Below are positions 52,082-60,056 of a stretch of DNA of 64,000 nucleotides, one piece after another. Within the stretch, counting starts at the first letter, position 1. Each line of letters opens with the position of its first letter. The translations under genes and the position numbers were made by a program. Source of the stretch: Antonospora locustae. Taxonomy: Eukaryota > Microsporidia. The notes below the pieces were generated by a model. That model was not told where the DNA came from. It worked only from the letters and a program-made list of their open reading frames with translations, and did not search any database. The DNA lies in contig CM017457.1 of NCBI GenBank assembly GCA_007674295.1, positions 62,001 through 126,000 of the forward strand, written 5' to 3'.

Positions 52082-53656
52082 CTACATTCTACTCAGCTCT
52101 CGGTTGTTCTCATATCGATCAAGAACTTCGCCACTAACCATATTTGTGTCTTTTATACGGATCATTTGTGGTCTCAGACATTCTAGATTGAAAGGCTGCT
52201 TAGCGTACAAGTTCGTCACAAGTTTGACGAACACAAGTGCTTCTTTTTTGCTCTGTGGCCAAAATTTTAAAAGAAATGCGAAGTCAAACACAAACCCTTT
52301 GGACACAAAGTACCTGTAGCAGTCTAAAAGGGCAAATTTCTCATCTACAATATTCATCATTTCCTGAAGACACTTTTCAATGGCCTTGCCTTCTCTCAAA
52401 GACGGAGATTTTATATTTTCCAATATGACTTCGCACTGGTACTTACCAAGAACGCCCTCAACGCCTGCATAATTTATGTCCCTATATGTATAGTATGGTT
52501 TTTCCTTCTTGAAATTTTTCTTTATAAACTCAACAATATCTTCCCTGTACTGCTCGTTCAGCTTGTGGTGTTTTAAAAAGCGATCTGCCACGTCAAATAC
52601 ATTTTCATTATCATTAAATGAGAGCTGAAGATACCTTCCTTCAACTTCAACATTAAAAGTGTGGTCAAACTTCTGCACAACTTCTCCAAAAAGCACCCAC
52701 TCGTTGTTCACAAGCGTGTAAACCTTGCCATTCACAACCTTTTTTTTATGGCGAGGTGAGGTGTTTTCTGCACTGAGATCTCGAGAAAGACTGCTTTTTT
52801 CCATCTCCTTTCTCACACTTTCAGACTGTGCAGCCTCCATCTTGTTCTCTTGATCTTCACCGCTGTCATCCTTCTCTTCAAACACATAGACCTTTCCGTC
52901 GCTTCCAGCAGCATAGACTCTTTCATTCCATTTCACAGCTTTCCAAAATGTCTGTACGGGAAAGCTGAAAGTCTTACCATTCACTATTACGGCGCCATTA
53001 TCTCCGCATAGAAGCACCGTGCTGTCGTCCGCATATACCGAGTAGATAAGTTCGGAGTGATTTTCGTACCGAACTAGCTCTCCATCCGTGCTGTTCTGTA
53101 TGAAAAGTCCTTCGTTAGACACAGAGTACATGTCCTTGTGTATCCATAGGCTTCGAACACAGTGCAGATGATGAACAAGCTCTACCTTAAGAACATGGTT
53201 TTCAAAGACACGTATTCTAGTGTCTGCACATGCAGTTGCAAATGATGCTTCGGTAATGTACTTGCAGGACCACACTGTAGACGGATGTGTAAAGGTGAAT
53301 ATAGAGACACCATTCTCCCATTCTTTCAGAGCGTGGTCCCAGGATCCTGACAACAGGCGAGATCTGTAGTCAAGCGTACAAACGTTTGATACGTGGCCCA
53401 AAAGTCGAATAGGCTCCGTCTTGTGTGATTCATAGAACATTATCACTCCATTCTGGCACCCTGCATAGAGACCGAAAGATGGTGTAAGTGCCATGCAGTT
53501 GACATACCCGCATTCAGGATACAGTGTGTGGATCTCGCCATCCACCTGAATCTTGATGGTCGTATCTCTACTGCACGTTGCACGAAAGTTGGGGCGCAAT
53601 ATGATGTCCTTGATATCTTCTGAATGCAGGTTTAATGTCTGCTCTAGCTTAAGCAT
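52082..53656 (-). CDS. DOA1: DOA1/UFD3 (PLAA), Cdc48 ubiquitin adaptor
   Basis: This 524-residue protein has an N-terminal WD40 propeller at about 1-265 (DIKDIILRPNFRATCSRDTT, LLGHVSNVCTLDYRSRLLSGS, WDHALKEW, VYAAGSDGKVYVFEE), a polar linker, and a PFU domain at about 300-395 (VVNGKVYTLVNNEWVLFGEV, then FNVEVEGRYLQLSFNDNENVF and DVADRFLKHHKL). A shortened PUL-like region follows (PYYTYRDINYAGVEGVLGKY to the end, about 125 residues against 250 or more elsewhere). Doa1 binds ubiquitin and Cdc48 and recycles ubiquitin. Loss of half the PUL domain may weaken Cdc48 binding; this is inference. CCCC lies three bases before the ATG. Confidence 0.9.
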   Translation of the reverse strand: MLKLEQTLNLHSEDIKDIILRPNFRATCSRDTTIKIQVDGEIHTLYPECGYVNCMALTPSFGLYAGCQNGVIMFYESHKTEPIRLLGHVSNVCTLDYRSRLLSGSWDHALKEWENGVSIFTFTHPSTVWSCKYITEASFATACADTRIRVFENHVLKVELVHHLHCVRSLWIHKDMYSVSNEGLFIQNSTDGELVRYENHSELIYSVYADDSTVLLCGDNGAVIVNGKTFSFPVQTFWKAVKWNERVYAAGSDGKVYVFEEKDDSGEDQENKMEAAQSESVRKEMEKSSLSRDLSAENTSPRHKKKVVNGKVYTLVNNEWVLFGEVVQKFDHTFNVEVEGRYLQLSFNDNENVFDVADRFLKHHKLNEQYREDIVEFIKKNFKKEKPYYTYRDINYAGVEGVLGKYQCEVILENIKSPSLREGKAIEKCLQEMMNIVDEKFALLDCYRYFVSKGFVFDFAFLLKFWPQSKKEALVFVKLVTNLYAKQPFNLECLRPQMIRIKDTNMVSGEVLDRYENNRELSRM

Positions 53657-54254
53657 TTAGGGGCTCCTGGTTAGTCACAAAAGAAAACATCGGTTCTGTG
53701 TTGTGTGCTTTCTTACAAACACACGCAAGTTCTGCAAACGCATGCTTGTATACAAACATACCACTAGTCATGGGCTCGCATGGGCTTTCTAAGACCCTTT
53801 TCACCCCTCAACACAAACCTTCGTGCAGACCCGCACATTCTGCATCTGGACACAAGCCCAAGACCAGAGATGCTTCTTTCTATGGACGTATCCGAAGTTA
53901 CAAGAGGAACCTGCAGAGACCAGCACACTTTACATATGGACCTCTTTATCTCAGCAGAGAGTCTCAATTGATACTTTTTTGCAATCACAACAAGCTGCTT
54001 GATTATCAACCTAGATATTTCTGGGTACCTCAACAGACTAAAGGACAGAGAGTAAAGGTACCTTATATGCGCAGTTATTGGCTGTGTTTTACGGCAGCTC
54101 ATGGGCTAATTGAATTAATGTAAGTGATAGATACCCATTAATTTGTGACAGCAAAACAAACGTGTATTGATAGCGCATACTGTGTGCGCCTGCTTTTCAG
54201 AATGTGCGTCCTGCCATGCCTACTCTTCACATATACACCACCGAGCCTACCCCC
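53657..54254. other. Intergenic, 0.6 kb, divergent promoter region
   Basis: This gap lies between the divergent DOA1 and GID8 starts. No RNA gene or repeat is recognised. It is longer than most gaps here. Confidence 0.45.
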
Positions 54255-54878
54255 ATGCCCGAAAAACAAAACATACCATGTATTACAAAGAACGAGTGGA
54301 TGAACGGGTGGGATTCTTTTCCAAAGGAATACATGAACAAGCTTGTGTGCGACTACTTCTATTTCGAGGGCTATGCAGACCTCCTCAAGACATTTTGTGA
54401 AGAAGTGAACGTTAAGTACGCATCAGACACAGTGGTTGAGCATCGTTCCGAGATAAGAAAGCTCATAGAAAGCGGCCGAGTTGAGGAAGCAAGGTCGCTT
54501 CTCATTGATTTTGATGTTGAGTTGGTTGATTCTGACAAAACAATCAATTACTTTCTGCTGTGCCAGCAGGCCATGGAAATTCTCAACCAAACAGAGGACG
54601 ACGAGTCTGTGCTTCACTTCATAAGTGAAAAGATATATCCGATCACAGATGAAGAGTTACGAGAAAGCTTGAAGGACCTGCTTGAGTACCTTGTTTTTAA
54701 AACAGGAGACTCAATAGAGGTCAGAAGAAAAAAGCTTGCCTCGTTCATAAACGGAAAGATTCTGAGTAAGTACAACTGCAGGCCAAACAAGCTTAAGGAC
54801 ATTGTAAAGGGGATTTTGGAGGGCGAAAGCAAGCTACAAAATAAGTACAAGTTCCCTATGTTTAGAAGCTACTTATAG
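54255..54878 (+). CDS. GID8: GID8-like LisH-CTLH protein (GID/CTLH E3 ligase)
   Basis: The start at 54255 has CCCCC touching the ATG. The 207-residue product aligns with Gid8/TWA1 over its whole length: ITKNEWMNGWDSFPKEY, a LisH motif at about 30-55 (MNKLVCDYFYFEGYADLLKTF), CTLH at about 65-120 (HRSEIRKLIESGRVEEARSL, INYFLLCQQAMEILN) and CRA (LHFISEKIYPITDEELRESL, LEYLVFKT, RRKKLASFING). Gid8 is the scaffold of the GID ubiquitin ligase that degrades gluconeogenic enzymes in yeast. Together with DOA1 and derlin it shows a substantial ubiquitin system in this reduced genome. Confidence 0.88.
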   Translation: MPEKQNIPCITKNEWMNGWDSFPKEYMNKLVCDYFYFEGYADLLKTFCEEVNVKYASDTVVEHRSEIRKLIESGRVEEARSLLIDFDVELVDSDKTINYFLLCQQAMEILNQTEDDESVLHFISEKIYPITDEELRESLKDLLEYLVFKTGDSIEVRRKKLASFINGKILSKYNCRPNKLKDIVKGILEGESKLQNKYKFPMFRSYL

Positions 54879-54929
54879 CACGTCTCTATGGGACCCATTC
54901 TTTCGAGCTATATGCACGTAGTGTACAAG

Positions 54930-55301
54930 TCACTTCTGTTTCTGACAAGGCAGGCCGTGTATTATTGAATACAAGTTGCACACAAAGTTGTTTTCGATTT
55001 TGCTGTCTCCAAAGCGTGCATTCTGCTTTACCTCGTTCACAGCCTTTAGAAAAACGCCCTTGCTGAACTTGTGAACCTTTAGAAAGGGGCTTGTCTTGAG
55101 TCCAAAGAAGCAGCAAAAAAACGCAAACTCATATGTCTTTAACATCTGTGCATCAACAAAGTCAAGACAATCTATGTGTTTTTTTTTGAACTGTAGAAAT
55201 TCCGCAGTTATTCTATCTAGAAAGCTATGTACCTTGTGCAATGTGCAAAGCTCCTCTAGATGTGATGGGCTGTATTCACACGATGTAGGCATCGTTTGCA
55301 T
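54930..55301 (-). CDS. Hypothetical protein, 123 aa
   Basis: CCCC three bases before the ATG supports this as a real gene. The protein is probably all-helical (HLEELCTLHKVHSFLDRI, AEFLQFKKKHIDCLDFVDAQM, TYEFAFFCCFFGL, FSKGVFLKAVNEVK) with eight or so cysteines. There is no signal peptide or transmembrane segment. I do not recognise the family. It is convergent with GID8, 51 bp between stops. Confidence 0.6.
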   Translation of the reverse strand: MQTMPTSCEYSPSHLEELCTLHKVHSFLDRITAEFLQFKKKHIDCLDFVDAQMLKTYEFAFFCCFFGLKTSPFLKVHKFSKGVFLKAVNEVKQNARFGDSKIENNFVCNLYSIIHGLPCQKQK

Positions 55302-55749
55302 GAAGGGGCTGCTAGTTACAGTTCATGTTTGCACATGACAGTTTCATCGAATACGTCTTCTTGAAGCACGAGACTCAAATTGAGTACAAACTGTGGCATG
55401 GCATAACATTTAATGACTCACAAGTCGCCTTTTTCCACATGCAAATGTTACCTGCAAAAAGTAATGTTTAGGTTTTCAAATAGCTCACATGCTAGCTGAA
55501 AGAGCCTCAAAATCCATGTGTTCATTACATATTTTGCTTGAAATTGTATAAAACTGCATCCTTTCTATTTTGAGGTTATAAGGGTTGGTTGAGTAGGGTA
55601 AAGCGAAAACGCAGAGCATTGCCAATTAATTAATGCTCAAGTGATATTGCTTGTAATTTATTTATTCATTTCGAAAAGTAATGCTATTGGTCCGAAGAAT
55701 TTCCTTTTTTTTTAGTTTTAGATATATAAACACAACTTTTCGCACCCTT
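55302..55749. other. Intergenic, 0.45 kb
   Basis: A+T-rich towards the acetyl-CoA synthetase start; nothing recognised apart from the CCC signal at 55745-55747. Confidence 0.45.
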
Positions 55750-57639
55750 ATGGCCGGATATTTTGATGAGCACAAAATGAGTCTTGAAAGAAGGGCAGAC
55801 TTTTTTGGTAAAAAGGCAAAAGAGATGCTAACCTGGGACGCTCCATTCACAAATGTCCATAACGGCCTACTATATGGTGCAAAGTGGTTTGAAGACGGAA
55901 AGCTTAATGCGTGCTACAATGCAGTGGATAGAAATGCAGAGAAAAACCCTGAAAAGGTTGGCATGATATATAGCGGAAATGACGGAGAGATCATGGTGTT
56001 CAATTACAGGCAAATGTTGAGCAGAGTGTGCGAGGTTGCAACTGTCCTTAGAAAGTTCAAGGTTGAGAAGGGAGACCGCGTGACAATATACCTCCCTATG
56101 TCGCCTGAAGCCTGCTTTTCTGCATTGGCATGTGCAAGGCTGGGTGTCATCCATAACGTTGTGTTTGGCGGGTACAGCTCGGAAAGCCTTGCAAAGAGAA
56201 TAGACGACTCGGAGTCCAAGTTGCTAATTACATGCGAATCTGCAAAACGCGATACAAAGAACATCAAGTTCTTTGAAAATGCAAGTGCTGCTGTTAGGCT
56301 TCTTAAAAACAATACTCTGCAGCGCATCTTGGTCTTTAACAGTACTTCCAAAAGCCTTGCAGCAGATGTAGACGTACACTACTTCAGCAAAGAGGTACAG
56401 AGAGATGTGTTTGTAGAATGTGTGTCTGTGGATGCCGAACACCCTCTCTTCTGCCTCTACACAAGCGGGTCTACTGGAAGACCAAAGGGAATAATACATA
56501 CAACGGCAGGATACCTGCTATATGTCTCCATGACACTGAAAACGTGCTTTGACTTTCAAGAAGACGATGTTATGGGGTGCACCGCAGATCTGGGGTGGAT
56601 TACAGGCCACTCATACTCGATGTATGCCCCACTTCTATTGAACGGCACAACAATCATCTTTGGGGGAAGCCCGCTGTTTCCATCTGAGTTTAGGTTATTT
56701 GAAATGATAGATAAGCACCGTGTAACGCATCTCTACACTGCACCCACGGCAATACGTGTTCTAAAAAAGGTATTTGCCGAAAAGGGACTTGGACATGATC
56801 TGATCTCCAGTAACTTTGACACGAGCTCGTTGCGGTTTCTGGGATCTGTTGGAGAGCCGATCAACCAGGAGGCGTACGAGTGGTTCTCTGCAGCTTTCGG
56901 AAAGGGAAAAGCACCGATTATAGACACATATTTCCAGACAGAAACTGGCGGCTTTATGTTCACGCCAATACCAAACGTGTCTGAATACATTCCTGAGTGT
57001 GCAACACTGCCCCTTTTTGGGTTCAAGGCCTTTATAGCAACAAAGGACTCGGACGAAAACAACATAGTTGAGGCAAAACAGGGCGAGCTTGGCGTTCTTC
57101 TTATACAAGGCGCCTGGCCAGGCATGGCAAGAGACATCATAAAAGATCATGAGCGGTACAGGAAATCATACTTTGACAAGTATCCCGGCTTTTTCTTCAC
57201 GGGAGACGAAGCATTCATAGACGAAAAAGGCTATCTCTGGGTGAGAGGCCGTGCGGACGACGTGCTAAATGTCTCTGGACATAGGTTCAGCACTGCCGAG
57301 ATCGAAAGCGCCGTCTGTTCCGACGCCAATGTCGACGAGGCTGCTGTTGTTGGTGTGAGCGACAGCACAACAGGCCAAGCAATACATATCTTTGTAGTGT
57401 GCCACGGAAATGTGGCAGGCAAGGAAATAGATTCAAGCATCAGAGCAACACTGAGGAGAAAAATAGGGCCGATAGCTAACCCCAAGGGCATTATTGTTTG
57501 TAAAAGTATGCCCAAAACAAGAACAGGTAAGATCATGAGAAGAGTGCTCCGTGGAATTTTAATGAAGGAGACCCTGGGCGACGTGTCCACATGCGCAAAT
57601 GTGGATTCCATAGAAAGCCTGAGGGCCCTTGCGGGCTAA
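55750..57639 (+). CDS. ACS: Acetyl-CoA synthetase (AMP-forming)
   Basis: It makes acetyl-CoA from acetate, ATP and CoA. The start at 55750 has CCC two bases upstream; the longer frame begins in A+T-rich sequence. At 629 residues it is full length. Motifs: YTSGSTGRPKGI (about 237-248, ATP-binding P-loop), CTADLGWITGHSY, YAPLLLNGTTIIFGG, DTYFQTETGG (A5), FFTGDEAFIDEKGYLWVRG and RADDVLNVSGHRFS (A7-A8 hinge), and KTRTGKIMRR near 590 with the catalytic lysine that sirtuins regulate by deacetylation. No targeting peptide is seen, so it is likely cytosolic or nuclear. Microsporidia lack a normal mitochondrial pyruvate dehydrogenase route, so this enzyme is a plausible source of acetyl-CoA. Confidence 0.96.
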   Translation: MAGYFDEHKMSLERRADFFGKKAKEMLTWDAPFTNVHNGLLYGAKWFEDGKLNACYNAVDRNAEKNPEKVGMIYSGNDGEIMVFNYRQMLSRVCEVATVLRKFKVEKGDRVTIYLPMSPEACFSALACARLGVIHNVVFGGYSSESLAKRIDDSESKLLITCESAKRDTKNIKFFENASAAVRLLKNNTLQRILVFNSTSKSLAADVDVHYFSKEVQRDVFVECVSVDAEHPLFCLYTSGSTGRPKGIIHTTAGYLLYVSMTLKTCFDFQEDDVMGCTADLGWITGHSYSMYAPLLLNGTTIIFGGSPLFPSEFRLFEMIDKHRVTHLYTAPTAIRVLKKVFAEKGLGHDLISSNFDTSSLRFLGSVGEPINQEAYEWFSAAFGKGKAPIIDTYFQTETGGFMFTPIPNVSEYIPECATLPLFGFKAFIATKDSDENNIVEAKQGELGVLLIQGAWPGMARDIIKDHERYRKSYFDKYPGFFFTGDEAFIDEKGYLWVRGRADDVLNVSGHRFSTAEIESAVCSDANVDEAAVVGVSDSTTGQAIHIFVVCHGNVAGKEIDSSIRATLRRKIGPIANPKGIIVCKSMPKTRTGKIMRRVLRGILMKETLGDVSTCANVDSIESLRALAG

Positions 57640-57665
57640 ATGCTTGTTCATAGAGTGTTTGGACG

Positions 57666-58193
57666 TCAGAGTGTTTCAAGCACATACTTCTCACCGTTGA
57701 TGCAAACACCATCCTCTAGGTACTTTCTAAAGCAAGCCTCACACAGATTCTTATCAATAAAGTCTATCAGAGCAATTTTCTTGACAGGTACATGTCTTAT
57801 TCTAATTACTCCTTTTTCGTCCTTAAATACTGCCTCTAGCACGGCGCTGGAAATGTTATTGCCCAGTTTCTGGATAACTAGCGTTTTGGTTGGGCGAAAG
57901 ACAAGCTCTTGCTTGGTTTTGTATCTTCTGCTGACATTTTTTGCAAAATGAATTTTCATTGAAGTGCCTAGAAAAAAGAAGTTATCGAGAATGGATTTTA
58001 TCTTTGCAGCATCGTCTGTTGTTTTGAAGGTAACAAACGCCTGCCCTCGGAGCCTCATTGTATTCCATATCGTCACATCAACAACGTAGGCATAACGTGA
58101 TACAAGCATTTTCAGACGTCTTGCAAGCTCGCTTTTGTTCATTTTTTCGTTTAAATTTTGAAAATAAAGTGTTCTACACGGCCTGTTGTTCAT
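57666..58193 (-). CDS. U1A/U2B''-family snRNP protein
   Basis: This 175-residue protein has two RRMs. RRM1 at about 6-90 has RNP2 TLYFQNLN and RNP1 RGQAFVTF, the hallmark of the U1A/U2B''/SNF group (RGQAFVIF in others). RRM2 at about 103-175 has KTLVIQKLGNNIS and KIALIDFIDKNLCEACFRKY. No Pro-rich linker is present. It binds stem-loops of U1 or U2 snRNA, so the spliceosome is retained despite few introns. A GGG run, in place of CCC, lies eight bases before the ATG. It is convergent with acetyl-CoA synthetase, 26 bp between stops. Confidence 0.88.
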   Translation of the reverse strand: MNNRPCRTLYFQNLNEKMNKSELARRLKMLVSRYAYVVDVTIWNTMRLRGQAFVTFKTTDDAAKIKSILDNFFFLGTSMKIHFAKNVSRRYKTKQELVFRPTKTLVIQKLGNNISSAVLEAVFKDEKGVIRIRHVPVKKIALIDFIDKNLCEACFRKYLEDGVCINGEKYVLETL

Positions 58194-58597
58194 AGTAGTT
58201 GCCCAACTAACATGGGTGGAGAATTTCCAAAAGTACTCTCTTATTTATGAATGTAAATAGCCGTAACGTCTAACAGAGCAGCGGAGGTTATAATAAAGGA
58301 GGTGTCGTGATGCATATACAACAATACAGACTGGTTGTCTTTCCTTGATTGCACCATTTTTGTCTGCATATCCTCGGTAGCACGAGTGAGAGAAGTGAAA
58401 TATTGGAGCGTGAAGGGAAGTTTGGTGAGTCGGGTGAGTGCAGGCATGAAATGCCCTATATGTTCATACAAACACATGCACATGTGTCGCACCAGAAATA
58501 GCATGTTTCACACGTCATTTGTATGTGTGTTGCGATTGCCAGAATACATATGTTCAAACCTGGTAATGAGACATGCGGTTGCAGCGAACATCAAACG
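58194..58597. other. Intergenic, 0.4 kb
   Basis: Located upstream of the snRNP gene and downstream of SUS1. No coding or RNA feature is recognised. Confidence 0.45.
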
Positions 58598-58867
58598 TTA
58601 AAGAACAGAGTGGACATTTTCGTCTATGAACTTGCATACCTCTCTCTCAAATATACTGCGTGCTTTCTCAGGCATATTCTCGTATACATATTCACTGAGA
58701 ATCGCGCAGAGTTCCTCGTGGCTTTCTTTGGAATTTTCAAGAAGCTTCTCTGACTCTTTCACCACCTCCACATAAAAGTTAGTTTCCTTGAGCAATCGGT
58801 CAAGTACATCTATCAAATACTGTCTCTTGTTAGTTGAATTCAATATCATGTTCACTCTTTCCTCCAT
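58598..58867 (-). CDS. SUS1: SUS1/ENY2-like small helical protein (SAGA DUB / TREX-2)
   Basis: This 89-residue all-helical protein has the spacing of Sus1/ENY2: QYLIDVLDRLLKET, YVEVVKESEKLLEN, SHEELCAILSEYVYENMPE, then a closing helix FEREVCKFIDEN. Length is near the yeast 96. CCCC precedes G-ATG. Sus1 bridges the SAGA deubiquitinase module and the TREX-2 mRNA export complex at pores. The identification rests on pattern and length rather than an unmistakable motif; another small helical protein is possible. Confidence 0.6.
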   Translation of the reverse strand: MEERVNMILNSTNKRQYLIDVLDRLLKETNFYVEVVKESEKLLENSKESHEELCAILSEYVYENMPEKARSIFEREVCKFIDENVHSVL

Positions 58868-59195
58868 CGGGGTGTCTTTATTCAGGGTGTATGGGCTCTC
58901 TGCTGGTTGGTTTGTGTTTCAGAAACCCAGCAGCCTTCTGTGATAAGGAAGCCACTGGGTGGCTAGAGTGAAGAAAGCCTGAAATACAGCACAGCGTGCT
59001 TGCTTTACGGTGGAGGTAAGAAAGAGGCCGCACAACATACATAATGCAAGAAACACTAGCAGAAGAGAAGACAGACATATAAGCTGTAGGTCATTTTGTG
59101 GACGTGCTGCAGCATTGCAAGTAATTATAGAAAAAGACTCTTGTTTTGCAGGTTTTATGTTAATTCATCTTGATGGCACAGCAGTATACCCTTAA
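58868..59195. other. Intergenic, 0.33 kb, divergent promoter region
   Basis: Located between the SUS1 and VMA4 starts. No RNA gene is recognised; CCC signals lie at both ends. Confidence 0.45.
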
Positions 59196-59798
59196 ATGGA
59201 TGATGAGGTGAAGCAGGATGTGGACAGAATGATAGCATTTATATACTACGAATCAAGAGAGAAAATAAAGGAGCTAGAAATAGAAGCTAGAGAGAAATAC
59301 AACACAGAAAAAGCAAGAATCATAGACGAAAAGACAAGAATACTAAGGACAGAGTTCGAAGAGAAGCTTAAGCTTCTGAAGCATAGAAAAGTGATTGAGC
59401 TTAGCAAGGTAAGGAGGCAGCAGAGAATGGCCATACTGAAGGAGAAGGAGCATATAGTTAGCACACTGTTCGAAATTGTGGAGAATAGACTCCGAAGCAC
59501 AAAGATTACGAAGGAAATGTGCAGGGAATGTCCTGAAATGTTGGAGCCTGTAGTTTTCTGTAGGAACGATGACAGATCCACTGTGAAGAAGTACATCAAT
59601 GGCGATATAAAAAAGATAGACGACGAATTTATTGGTGGATTAGTGTTGTGTAGCAAGGATGGAAGAGAAGTATGCGACAACAGTTTTTTGACAAGAATGG
59701 ATGTTATGAAGAAGCGCTATATGAAGCACATTTCAAGGTGCATTTTTGAGAGGACGGGAACATCTGAAAGACTTGAAAGTCAGTGTCAAGATGGCTGA
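59196..59798 (+). CDS. VMA4: V-type H+-ATPase subunit E
   Basis: This 200-residue protein matches the peripheral stalk subunit E. It begins with a short N-terminus (MDDEVKQDVDRMIAFIYYES), a long charged helix to about residue 75 (AREKYNTEKARIIDEKTRIL, KLLKHRKVIELSKVRRQQRM) and a C-terminal alpha/beta domain containing FIGGLVLCSKDGREVCDNSF (about 148-167; the family has G-G-v-x-v-x-x-x-d-G-x-I-x-x-x-N-T). It is shorter than the yeast protein (233). Subunit E pairs with G to hold V1 in place. CCC lies four bases before the ATG. Confidence 0.9.
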   Translation: MDDEVKQDVDRMIAFIYYESREKIKELEIEAREKYNTEKARIIDEKTRILRTEFEEKLKLLKHRKVIELSKVRRQQRMAILKEKEHIVSTLFEIVENRLRSTKITKEMCRECPEMLEPVVFCRNDDRSTVKKYINGDIKKIDDEFIGGLVLCSKDGREVCDNSFLTRMDVMKKRYMKHISRCIFERTGTSERLESQCQDG

Positions 59799-60056
59799 AA
59801 GCTGTTAGGTGGCTGTATTTTGCTCACTCAGCACCTTCTTTTTCAATTTAGTTCAAGATTCAGCTGTGCAGGCAACTTTTCTCATGCAGAGGGGAACTTG
59901 TCCATATTCTTAGGAATGTATGCTCCTGTTGTTTGATAAACTTGCATGCTGTTACTGGTTGTGTCTGTAGACCAATCTCTGTTTTGTACTTCTTGCACCA
60001 AGATAACTGGTTGGCAAGTCCTGCATGGCACATAAAAGAACCTAAATTGTGGAGGC
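59799..60056. promoter_or_regulatory. Upstream region of the myosin gene
   Basis: This is a 258-bp gap. No CCC or GGG run is close to the myosin ATG (sequence GTGGAGGC before it), making this gene one of two exceptions in the window. Confidence 0.35.
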
